DNA from: Planctomycetaceae bacterium | Lineage (GTDB): Bacteria > Planctomycetota > Planctomycetia > Pirellulales > PALSA-1355 | Length of the DNA: 64,000 nucleotides | Assembly (NCBI GenBank): GCA_003153375.1 | Contig: PLYM01000138.1 | Coordinates: forward strand, 125-64,124 | Direction: 5' to 3' | Part shown: positions 26,600 to 36,251 of the stretch, piece after piece | How the letters are laid out: every line of letters starts with the position of its first letter | Numbering within the stretch: position 1 is the stretch's first letter | The notes under the pieces: generated by a model | Database searches by the model: none | The model's input: only the letters and a program-made list of their open reading frames with translations | What the model was told of the DNA's origin: nothing | Translations under genes and position numbers: made by a program

Positions 26600-27465
26600 T
26601 GCGGCTGTGGCTGGGGATAGAGCATCATGGCCGGCTGCTCCAGGTAGCGGACGATGCGGCCGAGGAACTGGGCAGCCGGGGCACCGTCAAGCACGCGATG
26701 ATCGACGGTCAGCGCCAACCGCAACGTGGGCCGCGCGCAAAGCTGGCCATCGACGACAAACGGCCGCTCGACGATGCGGCCGGCGGTCAGAATCGTGCTC
26801 TGCGGCGGAAAGATGACGGCCGTGAAGTCGTCGACACGGGTGGTGCCCAAATTGCTCAAGCTGCTGGCCACGCCGCGAGTTGAGTCGGCCGAGACTCGCC
26901 CGCCCCGGGCCATGGCCACCGCCGTGCTGCGCAGCCGGGCCAGCTCAAAAATCGTTCGCTGGTCGACCGAGGTGAGCTTGGGAATCAGCAACCCGTCGAC
27001 CAGGTTCACGACCAGGCCCAGGTTGACCTCGCTCAGCCGCTCGATCGTGTCGCCGGTCCACACGGCGTTGGCCGCCGGATTGTCGCGCAGGGCCAGCCCC
27101 ATCGCCCGCAAAATCAAATCGGTGATCGACAGCCGCACGCCGTCACCGATCGGCGGCCTGGCGAGCAGTTCCTGCCGCGCGTCGAGCAGCGGCGAGGCGT
27201 CAAGCTCGGCCCGCAAATGGAATTGCGGCACGGTTGCGGCGCTAGTGGCCGTGACGCGGGCAATCGAACGTCGCATGGGCGAAAGCGTCGGGCCATTGGT
27301 GGGAGTCGCCGCGTCGAAAGCGCGCAGCACGTCGGCCTCGACGATCCGCCCGCCGGGACCGGTGCCGGAGATCTTGCGAGGGTCGAGACCGCGCGATTGC
27401 ATGGCGCGGCGGGCGCGGGGCGAGGCGGCGATGCGCGGCGTTGTCGGAGTTGTTCGGCGTGTCAT
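26596..27465 (-). CDS. 2-oxoacid dehydrogenase acyltransferase (E2) without lipoyl domain
   Basis: A 289-residue E2. It begins with a peripheral-subunit-binding domain (SPRARRAMQSRGLDPRKI with GTGPGGRIVEADV, residues about 15-47), a short linker, then the acyltransferase core ending in the active-site H256 and D260 (DHRVLDG). Typical E2 proteins are 400 residues or more because a lipoyl domain precedes these parts; here none is present, and the lipoyl domain is instead on the E1 protein immediately upstream. The ATG at 27465 overlaps the E1 stop as ATGA. No E3 gene is visible in the window. Which 2-oxoacid is used cannot be told. Confidence 0.88.
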   Translation of the reverse strand: MTRRTTPTTPRIAASPRARRAMQSRGLDPRKISGTGPGGRIVEADVLRAFDAATPTNGPTLSPMRRSIARVTATSAATVPQFHLRAELDASPLLDARQELLARPPIGDGVRLSITDLILRAMGLALRDNPAANAVWTGDTIERLSEVNLGLVVNLVDGLLIPKLTSVDQRTIFELARLRSTAVAMARGGRVSADSTRGVASSLSNLGTTRVDDFTAVIFPPQSTILTAGRIVERPFVVDGQLCARPTLRLALTVDHRVLDGAPAAQFLGRIVRYLEQPAMMLYPQPQPQ

Positions 27466-29882
27466 GATGATTTCGCGGGGCGAATCGTGCCCAGTTGTTG
27501 GCCGAGCAGAACGACCGTTTCGGCTTCGGCGAGGATTTCGATCAGTTGGCCGGCCAGGGGCGCGTCGACGTTCATCACGGCCTTGTCGGTTTCCACTTCG
27601 ACGACCGGCTCGTCCTTGGCCACGCTGTCGCCAACTCGCTTGAGCCACTGCACGACGCGGGCCTCGGTGATCGTCAGATCTTGATTCGGCATCACCAACG
27701 GCACGCCGCTGGCGCTCGACGCCGGCGACGACTTCGGCGGAGACGCTTTTGTAGCGGATTCCGGGTTCTTCGCCGCGCCACTAGCCGTCCCACTGCCCGG
27801 CGCGGCCGCCGGGACGCGACGCTTCACTTGCAGCCGCCGTGGAATTTCGGGCTCACCGGCCAGCACGGCCTTGGCGGCCGAGACGATACGCGCGGGCGTG
27901 ACCACCACGGCGTTTTCGTGCGCGGGACTGAACGGATGGCCAACTGGGTCAGTGTGCAGCCGGCCCACCGGGGCATCGAGCTCGTCGAAGGCGTGCTCCA
28001 TCACGACGGCCGCCAGTTCTCCCCCGAGGCCGCACATCGAAAAGCCCTCATCGACCACCAACAGGTGGCCGGTCTTGGCGACGCTGGCCACGACCGTGTC
28101 GACGTCGAGCGGGACGATCGTGCGCAGGTCGACGATCTCGCAACTCACCCCCTGCTGCTGGAGCTGCTCGGCCGCTTCGAGGCAGCGGGCAATCGGCGAG
28201 CCGCAAGAGACGATCGTCAGATCGGTGCCGGCGCGGACGATATTGGCGACGCCAAACGGCACCAGGTGCTCGCCGACGGGCACCTGACCCTTGGTCGGGA
28301 AGAGGGCCTTGGGTTCCAGAAAGATCACCGGATCGTGCGAACGCAGGGCCGTTTTGAACAAGCCCTTGGCGTCGGCGGGGCTCGAGGGGATGACGACGAT
28401 CAGCCCGGGACAGTGGGCCCAGATCGGGTGGTAGCTACCGCTATGATGCGGGCCGGTGTTCTTGATCGTGCCCCAGGCGGCCCGCACGATCATCGGCACG
28501 CTGGTCTGGCCGTTGCTCATGTAGCGGAGCTTGCCGGCTTGCTCGATGATTTGCGAGGCGGCCTCGAACATGAAATCGGCAAACATCACATCCGACACGG
28601 CGCGGCAGCCGCTGGCCGAGGCCCCCGCGGCGGCGCCGGTGAAGGCCAGCTCGGCGATCGGCGTGTCGATCATCCGCTGGGCGCCGAACTCGTGCCACAG
28701 GCCCTTGGTGTGGGCGAAGCTGCCGCCGCGCTCGCCGGTGCCCTCGCCCAGGTAGATGATGTGGGGATCGCGGCGCATTTCCTCGGCGATGCCGTCGCGA
28801 ACGGCTTCCAACCAGGTTTGCGTTTTCATTTCGGCCGTGGCCGGCGCCGGCTCGACGGGCGGGTGCAGCGGCTCGGCCCAAACGTGGTCGTTGGCCTGCG
28901 CCGGATCGGGATGCGGCGAGGAGCGCGAGTACTCGACAGCTCGCGTCATGCGCTCCTCGACCTGGCGATCGATCGCGTCGAGCTGGTCGGCCGTGGCGTG
29001 CTTCTTGTCGAGCAGCTTCTGGCGGAAGGTGGCGATCGGACAGCGGGCCTTCCAGGAGTCCAACTCCTCCTGCGTGCGATAGGTGCCGGTGAGCGGATCG
29101 CCTTCGTGGTGGCCGACGACGCGATAGGTCTTGGACTCGATCAGCGTGGGGCCGCCACCAGCGCGGGCCCGTTCGACGGCCTTGCGGGTAACTTCCCACA
29201 CGGCCGCCACGTCGTTGCCGTCGACCGCGACGCCGGGAATGCCATAGGAGGCGGCCTTGGTGGCGATTTCGGTGTTGAGGGTGGCCATCGTCAGCGGCGT
29301 GGCCGTGGCATACTGATTGTTCTCGCAGACGAACACGACCGGCAGCTTTTGCACGCCGGCCAGATTAAGCGATTCGTGAAACGCGCCGTGATTGACCGCG
29401 CCGTCGCCAAAGAAGGCCACGGCCACCTGGTCGGTGCCACGCGTGCGAGCGCTCAGCCCCAATCCGACCGTGGCCGGCAAGCCGCCGCCCACGAAGCCGT
29501 TGGTGCCGAACAGGCCAACAGCGAGCTTGTAGAGGTGCATGCTGCCGCCCCGCCCGCCGCAGCAGCCGCCCGAGCGGCCATAGAGCTCGGCCAGCACCTC
29601 GTCGGGCGAGACGCCCTTGGCCAGAGCATGCCCGTGTCCCCGGTGGGTGCTGGTGATCCAATCGTCGGCGCGCAGATGCGCGCAGACGCCGACGGCCGTG
29701 GCTTCTTCGCCGACATAGAGGTGAATGAAGCCGGGCATTTCACCCTTGCGATAGACGTCTTGCGCCGTAAGCTCGAAACGGCGAATGAGCATCATCTGCT
29801 CATAGAGCCTGACGAGCTCGCGGGCGTCCAACACACGTTTGCCGGACGCGCCGGCGGGCGATCGATCGAGCGTAGCACTCAT
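27462..29882 (-). CDS. E1alpha-E1beta-lipoyl fusion of a 2-oxoacid dehydrogenase
   Basis: One 806-residue chain holds three parts. Residues 1-340 are E1 alpha with the thiamine diphosphate motif (FFGDGAVNHG to CENNQYA). From residue 352 (MKTQTWLEAVRDGI) to about 690 is E1 beta. After an Ala/Ser/Pro/Lys-rich linker the last ~90 residues are a lipoyl domain, with the predicted lipoyl lysine K767 in VETDKAV. Fused alpha/beta E1 is known in several phyla; the added lipoyl domain pairs with an E2 that lacks one. The chain would oxidatively decarboxylate a 2-oxoacid (pyruvate- or acetoin-type) and carry the acyl group itself. It lies 9 bp after the Nramp-related gene and overlaps E2. Confidence 0.9.
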   Translation of the reverse strand: MSATLDRSPAGASGKRVLDARELVRLYEQMMLIRRFELTAQDVYRKGEMPGFIHLYVGEEATAVGVCAHLRADDWITSTHRGHGHALAKGVSPDEVLAELYGRSGGCCGGRGGSMHLYKLAVGLFGTNGFVGGGLPATVGLGLSARTRGTDQVAVAFFGDGAVNHGAFHESLNLAGVQKLPVVFVCENNQYATATPLTMATLNTEIATKAASYGIPGVAVDGNDVAAVWEVTRKAVERARAGGGPTLIESKTYRVVGHHEGDPLTGTYRTQEELDSWKARCPIATFRQKLLDKKHATADQLDAIDRQVEERMTRAVEYSRSSPHPDPAQANDHVWAEPLHPPVEPAPATAEMKTQTWLEAVRDGIAEEMRRDPHIIYLGEGTGERGGSFAHTKGLWHEFGAQRMIDTPIAELAFTGAAAGASASGCRAVSDVMFADFMFEAASQIIEQAGKLRYMSNGQTSVPMIVRAAWGTIKNTGPHHSGSYHPIWAHCPGLIVVIPSSPADAKGLFKTALRSHDPVIFLEPKALFPTKGQVPVGEHLVPFGVANIVRAGTDLTIVSCGSPIARCLEAAEQLQQQGVSCEIVDLRTIVPLDVDTVVASVAKTGHLLVVDEGFSMCGLGGELAAVVMEHAFDELDAPVGRLHTDPVGHPFSPAHENAVVVTPARIVSAAKAVLAGEPEIPRRLQVKRRVPAAAPGSGTASGAAKNPESATKASPPKSSPASSASGVPLVMPNQDLTITEARVVQWLKRVGDSVAKDEPVVEVETDKAVMNVDAPLAGQLIEILAEAETVVLLGQQLGTIRPAKSS

Positions 29883-29891
29883 GCGCGAATC

Positions 29892-31871
29892 TCAAAACAG
29901 GTTAATGGTGGCCAGCACGTCGGCCATCACGATCATGCTGATGCCGATAAAGAACACTCCACACAACAAGACGCCAATCTGCAATAGCCAATGCGGCTGC
30001 AGCGGCTTGGGCAGCAGCACCCGATTGGCATAGAGCGCGTGCAGGGCCGAGAAACCGAGGGCCACGTTGCCCAGCACGGCGCCAATCTTGGCGATATCGA
30101 GCGCCGGCAGCCGCCAGAGTACGAACAGCCCCCACACGGCATAGATACTGAGGATGCTGTAGTAGACGTACTTGACGCGCGTGCCGCCAAGTCGTTGCAG
30201 GCGGCTGCTGGCGGTCCAGAAGATGTCGGTCCAGCGGCGGGCAATCTGATCGCCGACGCTGATCTGACCGGGCGCGAGCACCAGGAAGCCGCAGAGCAGC
30301 GTCAGCACCCAGAACAAGTTGCCATACTCGGGATAGCGCTGCGCAATGCCCTCGGCCGTCATCGCCGCCACGCGATCGCCGGCCACGGTCGCGTTGCGAA
30401 TGAATTGAAGCGACAACATGCAGGGCAGCGCCATGCCGATGAACGAAGCCATCATCCAGACAGCCGTCTGATCGCGCACGATGTGGCGAATCCAACCTCG
30501 CCAGCGACTGAGGTTCGGCGCGTCGATGGGAAATACCTCGCCGACGTGCGAGAGCGAAATGGGCAGCCCGCCGATGGCGCTGGGAATGGCGCCGACGTGA
30601 GCGCCCATGCCCCAGCCCTTGTCGCGCGTGTAGTTGGAAAACAGGGTGTTGGCCAAACCGCCCGAGCCGGCGATGGCGATAAACGCCACGAGCATGAACC
30701 AATCGAGCTCGGGCAGCCGGCCGTGCTCCCAAAAGTAAGCCCACAGGCTCTTGTGCTCGACGCCCTGGTGTTCGATCAACTCGGTGAGGACGTCGCGATA
30801 CTCCGGCGGCACGGCGGCCAGGCTCTGATAGGTGCGCGTGATGCCGTCGGGCTCGGTGATCGAGAATTCGTCGGGCTGCCAGCCCTCGTCGTCGATCGCG
30901 CCGCGGCCCGAGAGCTTTGCGCCGCTTTCGCCGCGCGTTTCGAAGAAGAATTCTCGCGCCTTGAGCATCCGCTGCGCGCGGTCCTTCAGGTCGTCGAACT
31001 TGGGCTTCAGTTCCTCGGGCAGGTTCTTGAGGCGGTTGACGTTGTTGACGCGGAACTCGCCGATGATGGGGCCGGTGGGCTCCTTGGTGCCTTTGATCAG
31101 GTAGGTGTCGTCCCCCTCGCGCACGGTGAGGGCGAAGTGGCGGTCGACGACGATCGTGTCGGCCCGCTGTGGATAGTTGCCGAAGCGGAAGAAGCCGGTG
31201 AAGACTTCCCAACCGACGCTGGGCGAAACCATGAACACCGTCATGAACGAGAGGTAGCCCAGCACCAGCACGAGCTTGAAGCTCATGATCTTTTCGAGCA
31301 TCCGATAGACCGTGCCGCCGAAGATCAAGGGCACGAAGCACAGCACGAAGATAAGGAAGCCCAACGCGCGAACCAGTTGAGCCTCGGTGAGCAGGGTTCC
31401 GGCAACGTGCAGGCTGCCCTCGCCGGGCAAATGTCCCAGCACGGCGGCGGCCAGTGGCACCGCGGCGTTCGAGGCGTTGTAAGGCCAGATCGAGGCGATA
31501 TCCAGGATGGCATAGATGCCGATCCAGAACATTGGGCCGGGATTGGTGCGCAGGCCGCCGACGATGATCGGCTCGCCGCAATACAGCGTATAGCGCATCA
31601 TCATCAGGTTGCAGAACACTTGCAGGATGATGCTGATCGACGCAAGCCAGAGCAGCGTGGCGCCGTACTGGGCGCTGACGGCCGGTCCGAAGAGCCACTC
31701 GCCCGAGCCGATCGAGGTTCCCGCCAGCACGACGCCAGGGCCGAGCAGGCCGACCCACAATCGCCATCCACCACCGGGCGGCGGCGGCAATTGGCCGACG
31801 TGCCAAGGCGCCAGCCGTCCGCCGGGAACCGTCGGTCGGGAATCGTGTGGGGATGCCGCCTCGTCAGACAT
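29892..31871 (-). CDS. Nramp-related membrane protein with large loop insert
   Basis: A 659-residue paralogue of the protein at 10365-12161. Shared signatures are GSGEWLFGP in helix one, where DPGN would stand, and NYTRDKGWGMG with HVGAIPS after helix six. The classical Nramp metal ligands are absent. The loop before helix six carries a different insert of about 150 residues, mixed alpha/beta (EEGDDTYLIKG-like, LKPKFDDLKDRAQRML, FSITEPDGITRTYQS), with no calcium loops. It is the first gene of the operon with E1, E2, an unknown protein and a sulfatase, so it may import or export something linked to that metabolism. Start ATG at 31871. Substrate unknown. Confidence 0.8.
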   Translation of the reverse strand: MSDEAASPHDSRPTVPGGRLAPWHVGQLPPPPGGGWRLWVGLLGPGVVLAGTSIGSGEWLFGPAVSAQYGATLLWLASISIILQVFCNLMMMRYTLYCGEPIIVGGLRTNPGPMFWIGIYAILDIASIWPYNASNAAVPLAAAVLGHLPGEGSLHVAGTLLTEAQLVRALGFLIFVLCFVPLIFGGTVYRMLEKIMSFKLVLVLGYLSFMTVFMVSPSVGWEVFTGFFRFGNYPQRADTIVVDRHFALTVREGDDTYLIKGTKEPTGPIIGEFRVNNVNRLKNLPEELKPKFDDLKDRAQRMLKAREFFFETRGESGAKLSGRGAIDDEGWQPDEFSITEPDGITRTYQSLAAVPPEYRDVLTELIEHQGVEHKSLWAYFWEHGRLPELDWFMLVAFIAIAGSGGLANTLFSNYTRDKGWGMGAHVGAIPSAIGGLPISLSHVGEVFPIDAPNLSRWRGWIRHIVRDQTAVWMMASFIGMALPCMLSLQFIRNATVAGDRVAAMTAEGIAQRYPEYGNLFWVLTLLCGFLVLAPGQISVGDQIARRWTDIFWTASSRLQRLGGTRVKYVYYSILSIYAVWGLFVLWRLPALDIAKIGAVLGNVALGFSALHALYANRVLLPKPLQPHWLLQIGVLLCGVFFIGISMIVMADVLATINLF

Positions 31872-31903
31872 ATTCGGACCACGCCTTTTCCAAACGAGAC
31901 GAA

Positions 31904-31933
31904 TCCAACTTCATGGGGTCCAACTTCATGGGG
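31904..31933. repeat. 15-bp tandem duplication upstream of the operon
   Basis: TCCAACTTCATGGGG occurs twice head to tail (31904-31918 and 31919-31933), 33-62 nt upstream of the Nramp-related start at 31871. It could be an operator pair or a chance duplication in the 278-bp divergent region, which otherwise holds nothing I can name. Confidence 0.5.
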
Positions 31934-32149
31934 CATCCGGCTCGCGCGACAGTTAAGCATGATTGGCCGCGCGTGCGACACTCATCGTAATGGCCTCCAA
32001 GGGCGCCCGCAAGCAAGCCAAATCGCGCTGGGCTCGGTCCCTTGCGTGCTCCTGGAAAACGGACGATACTTCACGTCCGACAAGCGGCGGGCACCCCTCG
32101 ACGCGGGGCGCCAACGGGCCATTTCCTCCTCGACCTTGCGGACTATTCG

Positions 32150-32956
32150 ATGAAGATCATTCGCTATCAAGACGTCAAATATCAGGTCAAGTACGCGGCC
32201 CAGCAGGGCGACGGCACGGCCAAGGAAATCGCCGGCGACCTGTTCGGTAAATTCGAAGTCACGGACAACACGGCCGACGTGCGGGCCGTGCTCGCGCCGC
32301 TGGTGCCGACGGGCATTTTGTGCATCGGGCTCAACTATCGCCGCCATGCCGCCGAGGGCAACGCGCCGATTCCCAAGTGGCCCGTGCTGTTCATGAAGCT
32401 GGCCAGCACGGTGCAAAACCCGGGCGACCCGATCGTGCTGCCGCGGCGCCTGAAGAGCGAGCAGGTTGACTATGAGTGCGAGCTGGCCGTGGTGATCGGC
32501 AAGCGGTGCAAGAACGTCTCACGCGAGAAAGCCTTGGATTACGTGCTGGGATATACCTGCGCCAACGACGTCAGCGCCCGCGACTGGCAGAAGGATTTTG
32601 GCGGCAGCCAATGGTGCCGTGGCAAGACGTTTGACACGTTCTGCCCGCTGGGCCCCTGCCTGGTGACAGCCGACGAGCTGACCCAGCCCAATTCGCTGGC
32701 GATCAAGACGATTCTCAACGGCGAGGTGATGCAGGACTGGAACACGAACGACATGATCTTTGACGTGCCGACCTTGATCGAGTTCCTCAGCGGCAGCACC
32801 ACGCTGATGCCGGGCACGGTCATCCTGACCGGCACGCCGCACGGCGTGGGCATGGCCCGCAAGCCGCCGTTGTTTCTGAAGAACGGCGACAAGGTGACCG
32901 TCGAGATCGAGAAAATCGGTTCGCTGGTCAACCCCGTGGTCGACGAGATGGTCTAG
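32150..32956 (+). CDS. Fumarylacetoacetate hydrolase family protein
   Basis: A 268-residue FAH-family enzyme. The fold's key blocks are present: CIGLNYRRHAAE, DYECELAVVIG with the metal-binding glutamates, and YTCANDVSARDWQ. The C-terminal TGTPHGVGMARKPP is also typical. Members hydrolyse or decarboxylate 2,4-dioxo acids in aromatic or sugar-acid breakdown. The start at ATG 32150 is chosen over an in-frame ATG at 32042 because similarity begins at MKIIRYQD. It is divergent from the Nramp-led operon. Specific substrate unknown. Confidence 0.88.
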   Translation: MKIIRYQDVKYQVKYAAQQGDGTAKEIAGDLFGKFEVTDNTADVRAVLAPLVPTGILCIGLNYRRHAAEGNAPIPKWPVLFMKLASTVQNPGDPIVLPRRLKSEQVDYECELAVVIGKRCKNVSREKALDYVLGYTCANDVSARDWQKDFGGSQWCRGKTFDTFCPLGPCLVTADELTQPNSLAIKTILNGEVMQDWNTNDMIFDVPTLIEFLSGSTTLMPGTVILTGTPHGVGMARKPPLFLKNGDKVTVEIEKIGSLVNPVVDEMV

Positions 32957-33203
32957 GGGAAGTCTTCGGGCCCAGCCCCGGGGAAGACCGGGCGGCAGCG
33001 GGCTCCCGGTTGCCCGTGACCCGGCGAGTGGATGCGGGGACTAACGGGCCGGCGGCGGGCTTTCTGACGCGCCGCGACGGACTACCTGAATAGGCCGAAA
33101 GGCAGTATCTTGGTGGGCGACTCGCCGGGAAGACGCCGGGCGAGGAGAGGCCCAGGCAGTTTCTCACACCCGAACCAGCCAAGTTCGCAAAGAGCCCGGA
33201 CTG

Positions 33204-34814
<1,611 letters not shown>

Positions 34815-34829
<15 letters not shown>

Positions 34830-35017
34830 TGGTCAGTGGGTAGTGACGAAGAGAAGGCGCGGATGCGCATGATCTCAGCGCGTTGCCAGTCACTCGCCTG
34901 TTCAGTGGTTGGCCATCGGTGGTCCACGTGGTTTTTTCCTCACTAACCACTAACCACTAACCACTAACCACTAACCACTAACCACTAGCCACTAGCCACT
35001 AGCCACCAACCACTACT
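34815..35017. repeat. Heptamer-phased inverted repeat (family A, long copy)
   Basis: Left arm: four 7-bp units of the GTGGNTA type at 34815-34842. Right arm: eleven units at 34941-35017 (six CACTAAC, three CACTAGC, one CACCAAC, one CACTACT). The 98-bp centre includes a T6 run at about 34932-34937 after a CCACGTGG palindrome. The element begins inside the end of the acyl synthetase gene and ends exactly at the stop of the convergent gene, so it fills the whole intergenic space and may serve as a two-way transcript end. Confidence 0.88.
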
Positions 35018-35872
35018 TCACTCTTTCACCGTCACGATCGTCGGGGCGTCGTTGCGCAACGGCTCGCGGGCGGAGGTTCTGGCGGCTCGCTCTTGGGCCT
35101 TGGCGCCGACGGCTAGCGAGAGTTCGGCGAACCGATCGCGGACGCTGGGCTCGACGTTAGTGAGCTTGCCGGCCAGACGGTGCAGGCCGGCGGCGTTCAT
35201 CTCGGCCGTTCGCGAGACCATGCCCACGAAGGCGGCGGTCTCGACAAAGTTGTAGTCGGCCGAGCGGTGCAACAGCGGCTTGAGCGTCTTGGCCAGGATC
35301 TCGAGCCCGACGTGCTCGATCTGGATGAAGGTATCCATGCGGCTGGTGACGTAAAACTTGCCGTTGGTCTCTTGCACATAGCCGCTCTTGAGCAGCAACA
35401 CGCACTTGGCTTTGACCGGTTTGCTGAGCAACTGGCCGGTGTAGGTGCCCTCGGCATAGATGACGTGCGTTTCGTGGTCGCTATAGCAATACTTCACGTT
35501 GCACAGCGTGCCCATGCCGTCGCTGGCGCGAAACGTATCGGGGCCGGTGCGTGACAGGGCCACGTTGCTGATCTTCATCACTTCCCAGATGTTGACGATC
35601 ACCTCGGGATGGCGGACGAGAAACAAGTACAGGTCCGGATCGGCATCGATCACCTGGATCGGCAGGCGGCGAAAAAGACTGGTTTCGGCAATCGTGCCAC
35701 TGATCTTCTCGCGCATCTGCGGGTCGAGCTTGTCCAGGGGAATCGAGCGCACCGCGTCCTCGCGGGCGGCGCGGCTCGACGTCGGTCCCGGCGGATTCGC
35801 GGCAGCAGCCGGCAGTGCGAGCACGGCCAGCAGGCCAAGCGCCAAGCCGAAGGTGCCCACGCGTCTGGTCAT
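35018..35872 (-). CDS. Secreted protein of unknown function
   Basis: A 284-residue protein with a clear signal peptide from the ATG at 35872 (TRRVGTFGLALGLLAVLALPAAA). I do not recognise the mature domain. It contains blocks such as LFRRLPIQVIDADPDLYLFLVRHPEVIVNIWEV-like beta/alpha alternation, CNVKYCYSDHETHVIYAEGTYTG with three cysteine-spaced residues, and a C-terminal charged helix. The amphipathic, lipid-binding-like central part suggests a periplasmic or surface role. Its last codon touches the heptamer repeat. The 379 bp upstream hold no gene. Confidence 0.75.
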   Translation of the reverse strand: MTRRVGTFGLALGLLAVLALPAAAANPPGPTSSRAAREDAVRSIPLDKLDPQMREKISGTIAETSLFRRLPIQVIDADPDLYLFLVRHPEVIVNIWEVMKISNVALSRTGPDTFRASDGMGTLCNVKYCYSDHETHVIYAEGTYTGQLLSKPVKAKCVLLLKSGYVQETNGKFYVTSRMDTFIQIEHVGLEILAKTLKPLLHRSADYNFVETAAFVGMVSRTAEMNAAGLHRLAGKLTNVEPSVRDRFAELSLAVGAKAQERAARTSAREPLRNDAPTIVTVKE

Positions 35873-36251
35873 CTGATCGGTAACTCTTCGCCCCGTGAAT
35901 GGCGCGCAAGCGCGCTCGTGTTCAGGTCGCCTTGGCATAGTTCCCCCCCTAAGCCGAGTCCCCCCATTCGCCGCTGATATCGCGCGACAGTGCCAGCGCG
36001 GTAGCGGCTGCCTTGGCCGGTTGTGCCGGTGTTAGAAGTTTTTCGGCTCGCGGAAGCAGCCGAGGCGAGGGAAACTTTTCCAGCGGACCACCGTTTCGAG
36101 CTAGCAGCTAGCTAGCCATAGTGATCGACGCGGGGAGCGGGGCACTGAAGGCAGAGGAGGAAAAACCCCGGAAGAGCTGGGCGCGACGTCCGACAACCGG
36201 CCTGGCAGCGTGCCAGCCTAGGAATGGGGCAAGCCTGGCGAAGGGACCGGC
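35873..36251. other. 379-bp intergenic region, palindromes only
   Basis: No credible reading frame. It holds a perfect 7+1+7 palindrome (AGCTAGC at 36099-36105, GCTAGCT at 36107-36113), a 6-bp hairpin CTGGCA/TGCCAG at 36202-36216 just after the next gene's stop, and two AACTTTT-like tracts (about 36037 and 36073). One G-rich half-site resembles an ECF -35 element (GGGAAACTT at 36069) but no matching -10 stands at the right spacing. Confidence 0.5.

Noticed and set aside
27495-29987. 830-residue open frame antisense to the E1 fusion
   Set aside because: A shadow of the high-GC codon pattern; no start signal or domain, while the E1 motifs on the other strand are intact.
29991-32153. 720-residue open frame antisense to the second Nramp-related gene
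   Set aside because: Low-complexity His/Asp/Gln-rich product and no family; membrane helices are on the other strand.
34941-35017. Repeat array considered as a CRISPR
   Set aside because: Units are 7 bp and contiguous with no spacers; it is a heptamer array.
36052-36061. GGAAGCAGCC motif resembling the SRP RNA core
   Set aside because: The neighbouring GGAAGG tetraloop and the complementary arms needed for SRP domain IV are absent.
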